From the NCBI GenBank assembly GCA_947493335.1, contig CANLQO010000001.1:1981502-2045501 (forward strand): DNA of 64,000 bases, written 5' to 3'. Every line of letters starts with the position of its first letter. Position 1 is the first letter of the stretch. A program made the position numbers and the translations under genes. The notes under the pieces were generated by a model. The model saw only the letters and a program-made list of their open reading frames with translations, had not been told where the DNA came from and ran no database searches. The stretch comes from an uncultured Paracoccaceae bacterium (GTDB lineage: Bacteria; Pseudomonadota; Alphaproteobacteria; Rhodobacterales; Rhodobacteraceae). Shown here in pieces: positions 35,035 to 44,441 of the stretch.

Positions 35035-38000
35035 TCAGACCTCTTCAACCTCGATCACGCCTCCGAGGGATCGTAAAGCACCCCGGATCTGCGGGTTCAC
35101 GGGGAAATCCTGGCCCAGATCAACCTCAACCTCGCCGGGCAGGTCGTCGTTCATCAGGCAGAAATAGATCGGCCCGCGCCCGCCTTTCACCCCGTCGCGC
35201 AACGCATTGTCGAGGATGGAGGCGACAGAAGGGATCGCCTCTGGCCCATCCAGAAATACCCGCAACCCCTGACTGCTGACGTCGGTAACGGCGGTATCAA
35301 TCGGGCTGACAGACCGACCCAAGAGCTTGAGCTGATCGGCCTCCATCGTCGCCTCGCATTGCAGGACAACCTGTGCACCAGTTTCCAGATGTTCGCGCGC
35401 GACCTCTAGCGTGTCGCTGAACATCGTAACTTCATATTGCCCAGTGGGATCAGACAGTTGCACAAAGGCAAAGCGGTTACCGCGGGCAGATTTGCGTTCC
35501 TGTCGACCGCTGACGGTGCCTGCCATTTTGACAATCGCCGCGCCCTTTTCGGCGCGTGCCGTCACCTCATCCAGCGTCATCACCTGCTTGCGTTTCAGCG
35601 CACCCATGTAGTCATCAAGCGGATGGCCCGAGAGATAAAAGCCAATCGCCTTGAACTCTTCGGCAAGCCGTTCCGCAGGCAACCAATCTTCACCCCCGGC
35701 AAGGCGCGGCTCTGGCAAGTCATCGCCGGCCTCACCAAAGAGGCTGACCTGATTGCTGGCCTTTTGATCAAAGATCGCCGCCGAATAGGCGCTGAGTTGA
35801 TCAAGCGAATTGAAAACCCGTTGCCGGTTCGGATCAAGCACATCAAAGGCCCCGGCGCGCGCAAGCATCTCCAGCGGGCGCTTGCCGATCCGTTTGAGAT
35901 CAACGCGGCGGGCCACGTCGAAAAGGTTGACGAACTCACCATCGCCCCGGGCCTCGACGATCAGCTTCATCGCCTCGACGCCGACGTTTTTCAGCGCACC
36001 TAGACCGTAGACCAGCTTTTGATCTTTGACGTCGAACGTCGCCATTGACCGGTTGACGCATGGCGGGATGTAGTCGATCCCAAGGCCCTTTTTGACCTCT
36101 TGGAAATAGACGCCAAGCTTGTCAGTCAGATGGATATCGCAGTTCATCACCCCGGCCATGAACTCTACGGGGTGGTTCGCCTTGAGCCAGGCAGTCTGAT
36201 AGCTGACGACCGCATACGCCGCCGCGTGGGACTTGTTAAAGCCGTAGTTGGCGAATTTTTCCAGCAGGTCGAAAACTTCGGTGGCCTTTTTCTTGTCGAC
36301 CCCGTTTTCCATCGCGCCCTTTTCAAACTTGGGGCGTTCCTTGGCCATCTCTTCGGCGATCTTCTTACCCATCGCACGGCGCAAAAGGTCAGCACCGCCA
36401 AGCGAATAGCCTGCCATGACCTGTGCGATCTGCATCACCTGTTCCTGATAGACGATGATGCCTTGGGTTTCGGCCAGAATGTAGTCAATCGACGGATGGA
36501 TCGATTCCAGCTCTCGCTGGCCATTCTTGACCTCGCAATAGGTTGGAATGTTTTCCATTGGACCGGGACGGTAAAGCGCCACAAGCGCCACGATGTCCTC
36601 GATACAGGTGGGTTTCATCCGCTTGAGCGCATCCATCATGCCGCTCGATTCCACCTGAAACACGGCGATGGTCTTGGCACTGGCATAAAGCTTGTAAGAC
36701 GCCTCATCATCCAGTGGGATCGTCCCGATGTCGTTGATGGCACCTTCAGGCGGAGAAAACAGTTCGGTGCCGTCGGCGGCCGTATGCAGGGGGCGGCCTG
36801 ACTTGATGATCAAATCCACGGCGTTCTGAATGACCGTCAGGGTCTTCAGCCCCAGAAAGTCGAACTTCACCAGCCCCGCCTGTTCCACCCATTTCATATT
36901 GAACTGGGTCGCGGGCATGTCAGAGCGCGGGTCCTGATAGAGCGGGACAAGTTCGTCCAGCGGGCGGTCGCCGATCACGACCCCGGCCGCATGGGTGGAG
37001 GCATTCCTGAGCAGCCCTTCCACCTGTTGGGCATAGGTCAGCAGACGGTCCACGACCTCTTCGGCTTTCGCCTCTTCCCGCAGGCGTGGCTCATCAGCGA
37101 GCGCCTTTTCGATGCTGACCGGTTTGACGCCCTCCACCGGGATCATCTTGGACAAGCGGTCCACTTGCCCGTAGGGCATTTGCAGCACCCGGCCCACGTC
37201 GCGCACGGCGGCCTTGGACAAAAGCGCACCGAAGGTGATGATCTGGCCCACCTTGTCGCGGCCATATTTCTCTTGCACGTAGCGGATCACTTCTTCGCGC
37301 CGGTCCATGCAAAAGTCGATGTCGAAGTCAGGCATGGAAACCCGTTCGGGGTTCAGGAACCGCTCGAACAGAAGCGAATAGCGCAGCGGATCAAGATCGG
37401 TGATCAGCAGCGCATAGGCCACCAGCGAACCCGCACCTGACCCACGCCCCGGCCCTACCGGGATGTCGTGATCCTTGGCCCATTTGATAAAGTCGGCGAC
37501 GATCAGAAAGTAGCCAGGAAAGCCCATGCCTTCGATGATGCCAAGTTCAAACTCCAGCCGTTTTTCGTATTCCTCGACCGGGGCAGCGTGCGGGATGACC
37601 GACAAGCGGTATTTCAAACCCTCCTCTGCCTGCCGACGCAGTTCAGCGACCTCGTCGTCGGCAAATTTCGGCAGGATCGGGTCACGCTTGTAGGTCTTGA
37701 ACGCACAGCGCCGCGCGATTTCAACAGTGTTTTCAATCGCTTCCGGCAGGTCAGCGAAAAGCGTCACCATCTCTTGCGGGCTTTTGAAATAGTGCTGCGG
37801 CGTCAGGCGGCGGCGGGGTTCCTGTTGATCCACGTAAGCGCCTTCTGCAATGCAGATCAGCGCGTCGTGCGCCTCATAAAGACCGGTTTGCGGGAAATAG
37901 ACGTCATTGGTGGCGACAAGCGGAAGGCCCTTTGCGTAGGCCATCTCAATATGCCCGCGCTCGGATCGTTTCTCTGCCTCCGGCAACCCGCCTTCGCCCG

Positions 38001-38535
38001 GATGCCGCTGAAGTTCGACATACAGACGATCCCCGTAAATCGCCGCCAGACGGTCAAGCAGTGCCTCGGCCTTGGGGCGCTGGCCCTGTTGCAGAAGCCG
38101 CCCGACAGGCCCATCCGGGCCGCCAGTCAGGCAGATGAGACCCGCGTGATGTGCCTCCAGTTCGTCCAGCGTCACTTGCGGCAATTGCCCTTCGGCATCC
38201 AGATAGGCGCAGGAATTGAGCTTCATCAGGTTCATGTAGCCCTGTTCGCTCTGCGCCAGCAAAACGATGGGCGCAGGCGCCTCGGCGCGCTTGCCGGGCT
38301 CGGGCGTTGTGTAAGTCAGATCGACCTGACACCCCACGATCGGCTGCACGCCCTCTTTGCTGGCGTATTCGGAAAACTCCAAGGCGGCGAACATGTTGTT
38401 GCTGTCGGTGATGGCCACCGCTGGCATGTCGTGCTTGGCAGCGAGGCCTGCCAGTTTTTTGACCGGCACCGCCCCTTCCAACAGGGAATATTCCGTGTGC
38501 AGACGCAGGTGAATGAATCGGGGATTGTTGCTCAT
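35035..38535 (-). CDS. dnaE: DNA polymerase III alpha subunit DnaE
   Basis: Main replicative polymerase subunit. The 1166-aa protein starts MSNNPRFIHLRLHTEYSLLE with the PHP domain, continues through the catalytic palm (PGRGSGAGSLVAYAL, then PDFDIDFCMDRRE holding catalytic aspartates), the fingers and little finger, the helix-hairpin-helix region, and an OB-fold (VSGRQERKSARGNRFAFVQL). The start at 38535 is chosen by family fit; the frame is open 25 codons upstream over the intergenic operator region. It is divergent from the ArsR gene. Confidence 0.97.
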   Translation of the reverse strand: MSNNPRFIHLRLHTEYSLLEGAVPVKKLAGLAAKHDMPAVAITDSNNMFAALEFSEYASKEGVQPIVGCQVDLTYTTPEPGKRAEAPAPIVLLAQSEQGYMNLMKLNSCAYLDAEGQLPQVTLDELEAHHAGLICLTGGPDGPVGRLLQQGQRPKAEALLDRLAAIYGDRLYVELQRHPGEGGLPEAEKRSERGHIEMAYAKGLPLVATNDVYFPQTGLYEAHDALICIAEGAYVDQQEPRRRLTPQHYFKSPQEMVTLFADLPEAIENTVEIARRCAFKTYKRDPILPKFADDEVAELRRQAEEGLKYRLSVIPHAAPVEEYEKRLEFELGIIEGMGFPGYFLIVADFIKWAKDHDIPVGPGRGSGAGSLVAYALLITDLDPLRYSLLFERFLNPERVSMPDFDIDFCMDRREEVIRYVQEKYGRDKVGQIITFGALLSKAAVRDVGRVLQMPYGQVDRLSKMIPVEGVKPVSIEKALADEPRLREEAKAEEVVDRLLTYAQQVEGLLRNASTHAAGVVIGDRPLDELVPLYQDPRSDMPATQFNMKWVEQAGLVKFDFLGLKTLTVIQNAVDLIIKSGRPLHTAADGTELFSPPEGAINDIGTIPLDDEASYKLYASAKTIAVFQVESSGMMDALKRMKPTCIEDIVALVALYRPGPMENIPTYCEVKNGQRELESIHPSIDYILAETQGIIVYQEQVMQIAQVMAGYSLGGADLLRRAMGKKIAEEMAKERPKFEKGAMENGVDKKKATEVFDLLEKFANYGFNKSHAAAYAVVSYQTAWLKANHPVEFMAGVMNCDIHLTDKLGVYFQEVKKGLGIDYIPPCVNRSMATFDVKDQKLVYGLGALKNVGVEAMKLIVEARGDGEFVNLFDVARRVDLKRIGKRPLEMLARAGAFDVLDPNRQRVFNSLDQLSAYSAAIFDQKASNQVSLFGEAGDDLPEPRLAGGEDWLPAERLAEEFKAIGFYLSGHPLDDYMGALKRKQVMTLDEVTARAEKGAAIVKMAGTVSGRQERKSARGNRFAFVQLSDPTGQYEVTMFSDTLEVAREHLETGAQVVLQCEATMEADQLKLLGRSVSPIDTAVTDVSSQGLRVFLDGPEAIPSVASILDNALRDGVKGGRGPIYFCLMNDDLPGEVEVDLGQDFPVNPQIRGALRSLGGVIEVEEV

Positions 38536-38572
38536 GTCGGGGACAATATGTGCCCGGTTTGGCGACGACCAG

Positions 38573-38603
38573 TTGATAATACTTAGCACATGAACTAAGT
38601 ATT
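38573..38603 (+). promoter_or_regulatory. Promoter overlapped by a perfect palindrome, ArsR operator candidate
   Basis: A perfect 9+9 inverted repeat AATACTTAG-(8 nt)-CTAAGTATT at 38578-38603. A possible -35 TTGATA at 38573-38578 and, 17 nt on, a -10-like TAAGTA at 38596-38601 place the palindrome right on the promoter of the ArsR gene, as expected for an autorepressor site. It lies 43 nt from the dnaE start on the other side. Confidence 0.75.
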
Positions 38604-38629
38604 GGAGCAACAGGAGTTAACCCGCTGAG

Positions 38630-38959
38630 ATGACTGCCGAACTCGACCGATTCTTTGCTGCCATGGCTGACCCGACGCGCCGCGCGGTGATCGAACAGCT
38701 GACTGCCGGGCGCGCAACGGTCACGGAACTGGCAGAGCCGCATGACATGGCACTGCCCAGTTTCATGCGCCATCTCAAGGTGTTAGAAGACGCAGGGCTT
38801 GTGCGTTCGGTCAAAAGAGGCCGCGTGCGAACCTGCGTCATTGAACCCGCCCCCCTGATCGAAGCGCAGGGCTGGCTGGAATGGCAACGTGCGGTCTGGG
38901 AGGGCCGCAACGACCGCCTGACAACGCTCGCCGAATCTCTGGAGACCAAAGATGACTGA
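38630..38959 (+). CDS. ArsR-family transcriptional regulator
   Basis: A 109-aa winged-helix repressor: LDRFFAAMADPTRRAVIEQL, then the recognition helix region VTELAEPHDMALPSFMRHLK and the wing ARG/VKRGRVRTCVIEP. It lacks the CVC metal motif of ArsR/SmtB, so it is the metal-independent subgroup typically paired with AHSA1/SRPBCC proteins. It overlaps the downstream AHSA1 gene by 8 nt. A perfect palindrome overlaps its promoter, suggesting autoregulation. Confidence 0.92.
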   Translation: MTAELDRFFAAMADPTRRAVIEQLTAGRATVTELAEPHDMALPSFMRHLKVLEDAGLVRSVKRGRVRTCVIEPAPLIEAQGWLEWQRAVWEGRNDRLTTLAESLETKDD

Positions 38960-39431
38960 TGATCTTACCCTATCCTTTACCCGCCACATCAAAGCCAGCC
39001 CAGCCAATGTCTGGCGCTGCTGGACAGAACCCGACCTGCTAAAGCAATGGTTTGCCCCCGCGCCCGTTATCACAACAGAGGCAGAGATAGACGCCCGCCC
39101 CGGCGGCGGTTTTCGCACCGTGATGGAAGTGCCCGAGCATGGCACAATGGCGGGTGATCCGGGCTGTGTGTTGCTGGCGGACCCCGCCGCGCGGCTGGTC
39201 TGGACCAATGCGTTGGGGCCGGAATTCCGACCGAATGCCATGGGCGACGGGCCAATGGATTTCGCCTTTACTGCAGATATCCGCATCACCCCTGCAGAGG
39301 GGGGTTGCACCTATGACGTCACGGTCTTGCATGCCACGGATGCAGCGCGCGCTGTGCACGAAAGCATGGGCTTCTTTGACGGGTGGGGAAGTGCCGCAGA
39401 CCAAATGGCCGCGCTTGCCGCGGGTCTTTGA
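38952..39431 (+). CDS. AHSA1/SRPBCC-domain protein
   Basis: A 159-aa START-like/SRPBCC protein: FTRHIKASPANVWRCWTEPD near the N-terminus, KQWFAPAPV, a GGGFRTVMEVP strand, and the C-terminal helix (GWGSAADQMAALAAGL). Members bind hydrophobic ligands or act as chaperone co-factors; the specific ligand is unknown. It is in an operon with, and overlapped by, the ArsR regulator, which likely senses or controls a related substrate. Confidence 0.9.
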   Translation: MTDDLTLSFTRHIKASPANVWRCWTEPDLLKQWFAPAPVITTEAEIDARPGGGFRTVMEVPEHGTMAGDPGCVLLADPAARLVWTNALGPEFRPNAMGDGPMDFAFTADIRITPAEGGCTYDVTVLHATDAARAVHESMGFFDGWGSAADQMAALAAGL

Positions 39432-39456
39432 CCGCGCAACGGGGTGGCAGCATTGA

Positions 39457-39813
39457 CTAGACGGTCTGCATGATCTCGATCCGGTTGCCAAACGGATCAG
39501 CCACAAAGAAGCGGCGAACGCCCGGCAATTCAGAGATCTCGCCGCCAGACAGGGCCACTTGCGCGGCATCCAGATCATCCACCACCAGTGCAGGGTGCGC
39601 TTTTTGGGCCGGGCGAAACGGCTCTTCCACACCCAGATGCAGGTTGACACCGCCGCCGGAAAACCAGCAACCGCCGCGCCCGGCGAGGGCCGCTGGTTTA
39701 TCAATTTCGCACAACCCAAGCTTGCCTGCATAGAATGCGCGTGCAGCATCTTCGCCGCCTGCGGGCATCGCAAGTTGCACATGATCTAGGCGTGTGACGT
39801 TGAAATCCTTCAT
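39457..39813 (-). CDS. VOC-family (glyoxalase-like) protein
   Basis: A 118-aa vicinal-oxygen-chelate protein. It contains RLDHVQLAMPAGGEDAARAF, YAGKLGLCEI, GGGVNLHLGVEEPF and RRFFVADPFGNRIEIMQTV, the last being the usual C-terminal VOC motif with the metal Glu. Chelating residues are in LDHVQL (His) and IEIM (Glu). The start at 39813 (MKDFNVTRLDHVQ) matches the family; 14 upstream codons are ignored. The substrate is unknown. Confidence 0.9.
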   Translation of the reverse strand: MKDFNVTRLDHVQLAMPAGGEDAARAFYAGKLGLCEIDKPAALAGRGGCWFSGGGVNLHLGVEEPFRPAQKAHPALVVDDLDAAQVALSGGEISELPGVRRFFVADPFGNRIEIMQTV

Positions 39814-39973
39814 CTTTTCAGCATAGCGCGGATTGCTGCACTGCGAAAGACGCACCGAGGGCTTGCCAAGTGGCGATTTGATCGCTTTTCTTATGGCAAC
39901 GGGGGCCGATGTCTACGCCGCATCGACATCAGGCCGAAACCCCAGACCACCGGTAACGCGGCAAGGCTTTCAC

Positions 39974-41317
39974 ATGGAGACGACGTTTCTTCTGAATGGA
40001 GAGACTGTGACCGCTGAAACCGGTCCGACCGCAACGCTGCTGGACTGGCTGCGCGAGGATCAGGGCCTGTGCGGAACCAAAGAAGGATGCAATGAAGGCG
40101 ACTGCGGTGCCTGCACCGTGATGGTAACGGATGATACCGGTGCCAGAGCGCTGAACGCCTGTATCCTGTTTGTGCCGCAGCTGGCTGGGAAGGCCGTGCG
40201 AACCGTGGAAGGGGTCGCAGCCCCTGACGGCGCTCTGCATCCGGTGCAACAAGAGATGGTCAATCACCACGGATCACAATGCGGGTTCTGCACACCGGGC
40301 TTCGTTGTCAGCATGGCCACCGCACATTTGCACGGGCGGCAGGATCATGATGACCAACTGGCGGGAAACCTGTGCCGCTGCACCGGCTATGCGCCAATCA
40401 TTCGTGCGGCAAAGGCGGCAGAGGCGCAGCCGGTGCCGGACCACATGCGTGACAAACCGGTGGGTGATCCGGGCCGGCTGTCCTTGGACGAATTTGCCGC
40501 GTGGTATGCCGATCACCCCGACGCAACGTTGGTGGCAGGTGCAACAGATGTCGGGCTTTGGGTCACCAAACAGTTCCGGGATCTGGGCGAGGTTGCTTTT
40601 CTCAACCGGGTCGATGGGCTGCGGGAGGTGATCGTGGGGCCGGATGCCGTGCACTTTGGTGCGATGGTGTCCATGACCAATGTGCTGGATGCGCTGGCCG
40701 ATGACTACCCCAGTTATGCCGGGATGATCCGGCGTTACGGGTCCGTTCAGGTGCGCAATGCCGCGACGATCGGAGGAAATATCGCCAATGGCTCGCCCAT
40801 CGGGGACAATCCGCCCGCCCTGATCGCCTTGGGTGCAAGGCTGCATCTGCGCAAAGGCGACGCAGAGCGAGAGATGGCGATCGAAGATTTCTTTATCGAC
40901 TACGGCAAACAGGACCGGGAACCGGGCGAGCTGGTGACAGGCGTCACAATTCCACGTGGAGAAGCCGCGATGCGGGTCTACAAGCTGAGCAAACGGTTTG
41001 ATCAGGATATCTCGGCGGTTTGCGGTGCTTTCAATGTGACGATTGAGGGCGGCATGGTTGCAGCGGCACGGATCGCCTTTGGCGGGATGGCAGGTGTGCC
41101 CAAGCGCGCATCTTCGGTCGAATCCGCCCTCATCGGCAGTACATGGGACAACGCCACGGTCGAAGCGGCGGCAGAGGCCTTTGCGCAGGACTATACGCCA
41201 TTGAGCGACATGCGCGCGTCCGCCGATTACCGGCTCGCGGCGGCGCAGAATATGCTTCGGCGGTATTTTGCGGACCTATCAGGTGCGACAACAGATGTGC
41301 TGGAGGTGCAGCCATGA
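39974..41317 (+). CDS. xdhA: Xanthine dehydrogenase small subunit (2Fe-2S / FAD)
   Basis: Electron-transfer subunit of xanthine dehydrogenase, which oxidises hypoxanthine and xanthine to urate. The 447-aa protein has the plant-type 2Fe-2S cysteines ([17 protein letters not shown]), the second 2Fe-2S domain (CGFCTPGFV ... CRCTGY), and the FAD domain ([11 protein letters not shown] and [20 protein letters not shown]) to the C-terminus. The start ATG at 39974 follows CAAGG; 47 upstream in-frame codons do not fit. It overlaps xdhB by 4 nt (ATGA). Confidence 0.95.
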   Translation: METTFLLNGETVTAETGPTATLLDWLREDQGLCGTKEGCNEGDCGACTVMVTDDTGARALNACILFVPQLAGKAVRTVEGVAAPDGALHPVQQEMVNHHGSQCGFCTPGFVVSMATAHLHGRQDHDDQLAGNLCRCTGYAPIIRAAKAAEAQPVPDHMRDKPVGDPGRLSLDEFAAWYADHPDATLVAGATDVGLWVTKQFRDLGEVAFLNRVDGLREVIVGPDAVHFGAMVSMTNVLDALADDYPSYAGMIRRYGSVQVRNAATIGGNIANGSPIGDNPPALIALGARLHLRKGDAEREMAIEDFFIDYGKQDREPGELVTGVTIPRGEAAMRVYKLSKRFDQDISAVCGAFNVTIEGGMVAAARIAFGGMAGVPKRASSVESALIGSTWDNATVEAAAEAFAQDYTPLSDMRASADYRLAAAQNMLRRYFADLSGATTDVLEVQP

Positions 41318-43698
41318 GCGTCGGCACCCCCCTGCCCCACGACGCCGCCGCGCTGCATGTGACAGGCGCCGCCCGCTATACCGACGACATCCCGACACCA
41401 CGCGAAACCTTGCATCTGGCCTTTGGGTTAAGCGAGGTCGCTTGCGGCAAGATCACCTCTGTTGATCTGTCTCAAGTTCGCGCCGCGCCAGGGGTTATTG
41501 CCGTTCTGACCGCCAATGACCTGCCTTATGCCAACGACGTCAGCCCCTCGGTCCATGATGAGCCGCTTCTGGCGACCGGTGAAGTGCACTATCTGGGTCA
41601 GCCCATTTTTCTGGTCATCGCGACCAGCCATCTGTCTGCACGCGCCGCGGCACGTCTGGGACAGGTAGAGATTGCCGAAGACAGACCCATTTTGGGAATT
41701 GATGAGGCGCTGTCGCAAGACAGCCGATTTGAAGACGGCCCGCGCATCTGGACAAAGGGTGACGTGGACGGGGCCCTTGCCGCTGCCCCGCACCGCTTGA
41801 GCGGACGGATCGAGATGGGCGGGCAAGAGCATTTCTATCTCGAAGGTCAGGCCGCGCTTGCCCTGCCGCAAGAAGGCGGTGACATGGTGGTCCACAGCTC
41901 AACCCAGCATCCCACCGAGATTCAGCACAAGGTGGCCGAGGCCCTCGGCAGGCCAATGCACGCCGTGCGGGTCGAAACGCGGCGCATGGGCGGGGGCTTT
42001 GGCGGCAAGGAAAGTCAGGGCAATGCGCTTGCGGTGTCCTGTGCCGTGGCAGCCCAGCGCACGGGACGACCCTGCAAGATGCGCTATGACCGCGATGATG
42101 ACATGATGATCACGGGCAAGCGTCATGATTTCCGGATTGATTATGACGTCGGCCATGACGCGGAAGGCCGGGTGCTTGCGGTCGATTTCACCCAAGCGAC
42201 ACGATGTGGATGGGCCATGGATCTGTCGCTGCCCGTGGCGGATCGGGCCATGTTGCATGCCGACAATGCCTATGATCTGCCCACCTGTCGCATCACGTCG
42301 CACCGGCTGAGAACCAACACCCAAAGCGCCACCGCCTTTCGCGGGTTTGGTGGCCCGCAGGGTGTGCTGGGGATCGAGCGGGTAATGGACGCCGTCGCCC
42401 ATGCCTGCGGGCTGGACCCGGTCACAGTGCGGCAAAGGAATTATTATCCGGAGATGGCGGATGGGGGGCCAGCCCCCCGGCCAGAGGCCTCCCCCCGAAG
42501 TATTTCCGACCAGAAGAAGGCGGGGCGCGGCGTGCCGTTTGGCGGGGCGCATTCGCCCAAAGCCGCTTTTGCAACAACGCCCTACGGGATGGAAGTCACC
42601 GATTTCATTTTGGGCGGAATGACCGAGGCGCTGTTGATCACCGCGGATTACGCGGCGCGGAAAAAGGCGGTCGCCGACTGGAACGCTGCCAACCCCATCC
42701 TGAAGAAGGGACTCGGGTTCAGCCCGGTGAAATTCGGGATTTCGTTCACGCTGACACATCTCAATCAGGCCGGCGCGCTGGTTCACGTCTACCAGGACGG
42801 ATCGGTTCACATGAACCACGGTGGCACCGAAATGGGGCAAGGCCTGTTCCAGAAGGTGGCGCAGGTGGCGGCCTCGCGGTTCGGCATTGACGTCACCAAG
42901 GTGAAGATCACCGCCACGGATACGGGCAAAGTGCCCAACACCAGTGCCACGGCGGCGTCCTCTGGTTCGGATCTCAACGGGATGGCCGTGGCGGCTGCCT
43001 GTGACACGATCCGCGACCGCATCGCCACTTGTCTGGCGGAACTGCATCAGACGCGCGTCGAAGAAGTGCGTTTCGCCGGGGGCGACGTCACCATTGGGGC
43101 AGAAACGATGACATTCGCGCAGGCCGCGATGACCGCCTATGAGAACCGGGTCAGCCTGTCGGCCACGGGCTTTTACAAGACACCGGACCTGAGCTGGGAC
43201 CGGATCAAGGGTACGGGGCGGCCGTTCTTCTATTTTGCCCAAGGGGCGGCGCTGACCGAAGTCGTGGTCGATACGCTGACCGGAGAGAACCGCATTCTGC
43301 GCGCGGATATCCTGCACGACGCTGGTGCCAGCCTTAACCCGGCGCTGGACATAGGACAAATTGAGGGCGGCTATGTGCAAGGCGCCGGGTGGCTGACGAC
43401 GGAAGAACTTGTTTGGGACGATACCGGGCGGCTGCGCACGCATGCGCCATCGACCTACAAGATCCCGGCCTGCGGCGACCGGCCTGACATCTTCAACGTG
43501 GCCTTGTGGGATAAGCCGAATCCGGCCCAAACCATCTATCGTTCCAAAGCGGTGGGTGAGCCGCCCTTTATGTTGGGGATCTCGGCGCATCTGGCGCTGT
43601 CGGATGCGGTGGCCGCCTGCGGCGCAAACTATCCTGATCTGCAGGCCCCAGCGACCGCAGAAGAGGTGTTGGCGGCCATCGGACGGGCGCGGGCATGA
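41314..43698 (+). CDS. xdhB: Xanthine dehydrogenase large (molybdopterin) subunit with an in-frame repeat insertion
   Basis: Molybdenum-cofactor subunit where hypoxanthine and xanthine are hydroxylated. The 794-aa protein shows [35 protein letters not shown] and [16 protein letters not shown], all Mo-binding or substrate-cavity motifs, and a C-terminal [14 protein letters not shown] with the catalytic Glu. Residues 384-404 ([20 protein letters not shown], then G) are encoded by a copy of the dispersed repeat and interrupt the usual link between NYYPEM and TTPYG. Overlap with xdhA and xdhC is 4 nt on each side. Confidence 0.95.
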   Translation: MSVGTPLPHDAAALHVTGAARYTDDIPTPRETLHLAFGLSEVACGKITSVDLSQVRAAPGVIAVLTANDLPYANDVSPSVHDEPLLATGEVHYLGQPIFLVIATSHLSARAAARLGQVEIAEDRPILGIDEALSQDSRFEDGPRIWTKGDVDGALAAAPHRLSGRIEMGGQEHFYLEGQAALALPQEGGDMVVHSSTQHPTEIQHKVAEALGRPMHAVRVETRRMGGGFGGKESQGNALAVSCAVAAQRTGRPCKMRYDRDDDMMITGKRHDFRIDYDVGHDAEGRVLAVDFTQATRCGWAMDLSLPVADRAMLHADNAYDLPTCRITSHRLRTNTQSATAFRGFGGPQGVLGIERVMDAVAHACGLDPVTVRQRNYYPEMADGGPAPRPEASPRSISDQKKAGRGVPFGGAHSPKAAFATTPYGMEVTDFILGGMTEALLITADYAARKKAVADWNAANPILKKGLGFSPVKFGISFTLTHLNQAGALVHVYQDGSVHMNHGGTEMGQGLFQKVAQVAASRFGIDVTKVKITATDTGKVPNTSATAASSGSDLNGMAVAAACDTIRDRIATCLAELHQTRVEEVRFAGGDVTIGAETMTFAQAAMTAYENRVSLSATGFYKTPDLSWDRIKGTGRPFFYFAQGAALTEVVVDTLTGENRILRADILHDAGASLNPALDIGQIEGGYVQGAGWLTTEELVWDDTGRLRTHAPSTYKIPACGDRPDIFNVALWDKPNPAQTIYRSKAVGEPPFMLGISAHLALSDAVAACGANYPDLQAPATAEEVLAAIGRARA
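42463..42525 (+). repeat. Dispersed repeat, copy B, inside xdhB
   Basis: A 63-nt segment, exactly 21 codons, beginning GGGGGGCCAGCCCCCC (a hairpin with loop CCAG). Its 33-nt core at 42487-42519 matches copy A at 28 of 33 positions. It reads through in frame and adds a Pro/Ser/Lys-rich loop to XdhB. Confidence 0.82.
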
Positions 43699-44441
43699 GC
43701 GGCATCCGCATCACCATTACCCACACAGCGGGCTCTGCCCCGCGCGATGCCGGGACACAGATGATGGTCTGGAAAGACCGCACGCAAGGCACCATCGGAG
43801 GCGGCGCGCTGGAATGGGCCGCGATGGCGCAGGCGCGCCGTATGTTGTCCGCCGGTGAGGCAATGCATGACGAGACCTTGCCGCTTGGCCCCGGTCTGGG
43901 ACAATGCTGCGGTGGGTCGGTCAGCCTGCGTTACGAATGGGCCGATAGCATGGTACAACATCCCGGCCGGCCGTTGTGGATTTACGGGGCGGGCCATGTC
44001 GGGCGCGCGCTGGTCGGCGTCATGGCCCCCCTGCCCGATTGGGAGATCACCTGGGTTGATACAGCGCTGGACAGATTTCCAAAGGTGCCTGACGGGATAA
44101 CGCACTTGGCGGCGACAGAACCGGCCCGGGTGGTCCAGCATGCGCCGCAACAGGCCCATCACCTGATCCTGACCTATAGTCATGAGATAGATCTGGCGCT
44201 TTGCCATGCTGTCCTGAACCATGGTTTTGCCTCTGCTGGCCTGATCGGGTCAGCGACGAAATGGGCGCGGTTTCGCAATCGGTTGGCGGCACTTGGCCAC
44301 CGCCCCGAAGAGATTGCGCGCATCGCCTGTCCCATTGGCGATCCGGCCTTGGGAAAACACCCACAGGCTCTTGCCATTGGGGTGGCACATGCGATGTTTG
44401 GCCTCGGACAAAGTGCCATGTTGGGGGACAAGGCGGGATGA
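43695..44441 (+). CDS. xdhC: Xanthine dehydrogenase accessory protein XdhC
   Basis: Binds and sulfurates the molybdenum cofactor and delivers it to XdhB. The 248-aa protein carries the N-terminal XdhC/CoxI motif (TAGSAPRDAGTQMMV, GTIGGGALEW, GPGLGQCCGGSVSL) and a C-terminal Rossmann domain (LWIYGAGHVGRALV) ending IACPIGDPALGKHPQALAIG. The N-terminus before GSAPR seems some residues shorter than in most XdhC. It overlaps xdhB and the ATPase gene by 4 nt each, so it is inside a tightly coupled operon. Confidence 0.92.
   Translation: MSGIRITITHTAGSAPRDAGTQMMVWKDRTQGTIGGGALEWAAMAQARRMLSAGEAMHDETLPLGPGLGQCCGGSVSLRYEWADSMVQHPGRPLWIYGAGHVGRALVGVMAPLPDWEITWVDTALDRFPKVPDGITHLAATEPARVVQHAPQQAHHLILTYSHEIDLALCHAVLNHGFASAGLIGSATKWARFRNRLAALGHRPEEIARIACPIGDPALGKHPQALAIGVAHAMFGLGQSAMLGDKAG

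Noticed and set aside
37468..38586. 372-codon frame antisense to dnaE
   Set aside because: Shadow of a conserved polymerase gene; no ribosome site.
41899..43590. 563-codon frame antisense to xdhB
   Set aside because: Shadow of a well-supported enzyme gene; composition (Arg/His/Gly-rich) is typical of antisense frames in high-GC DNA.
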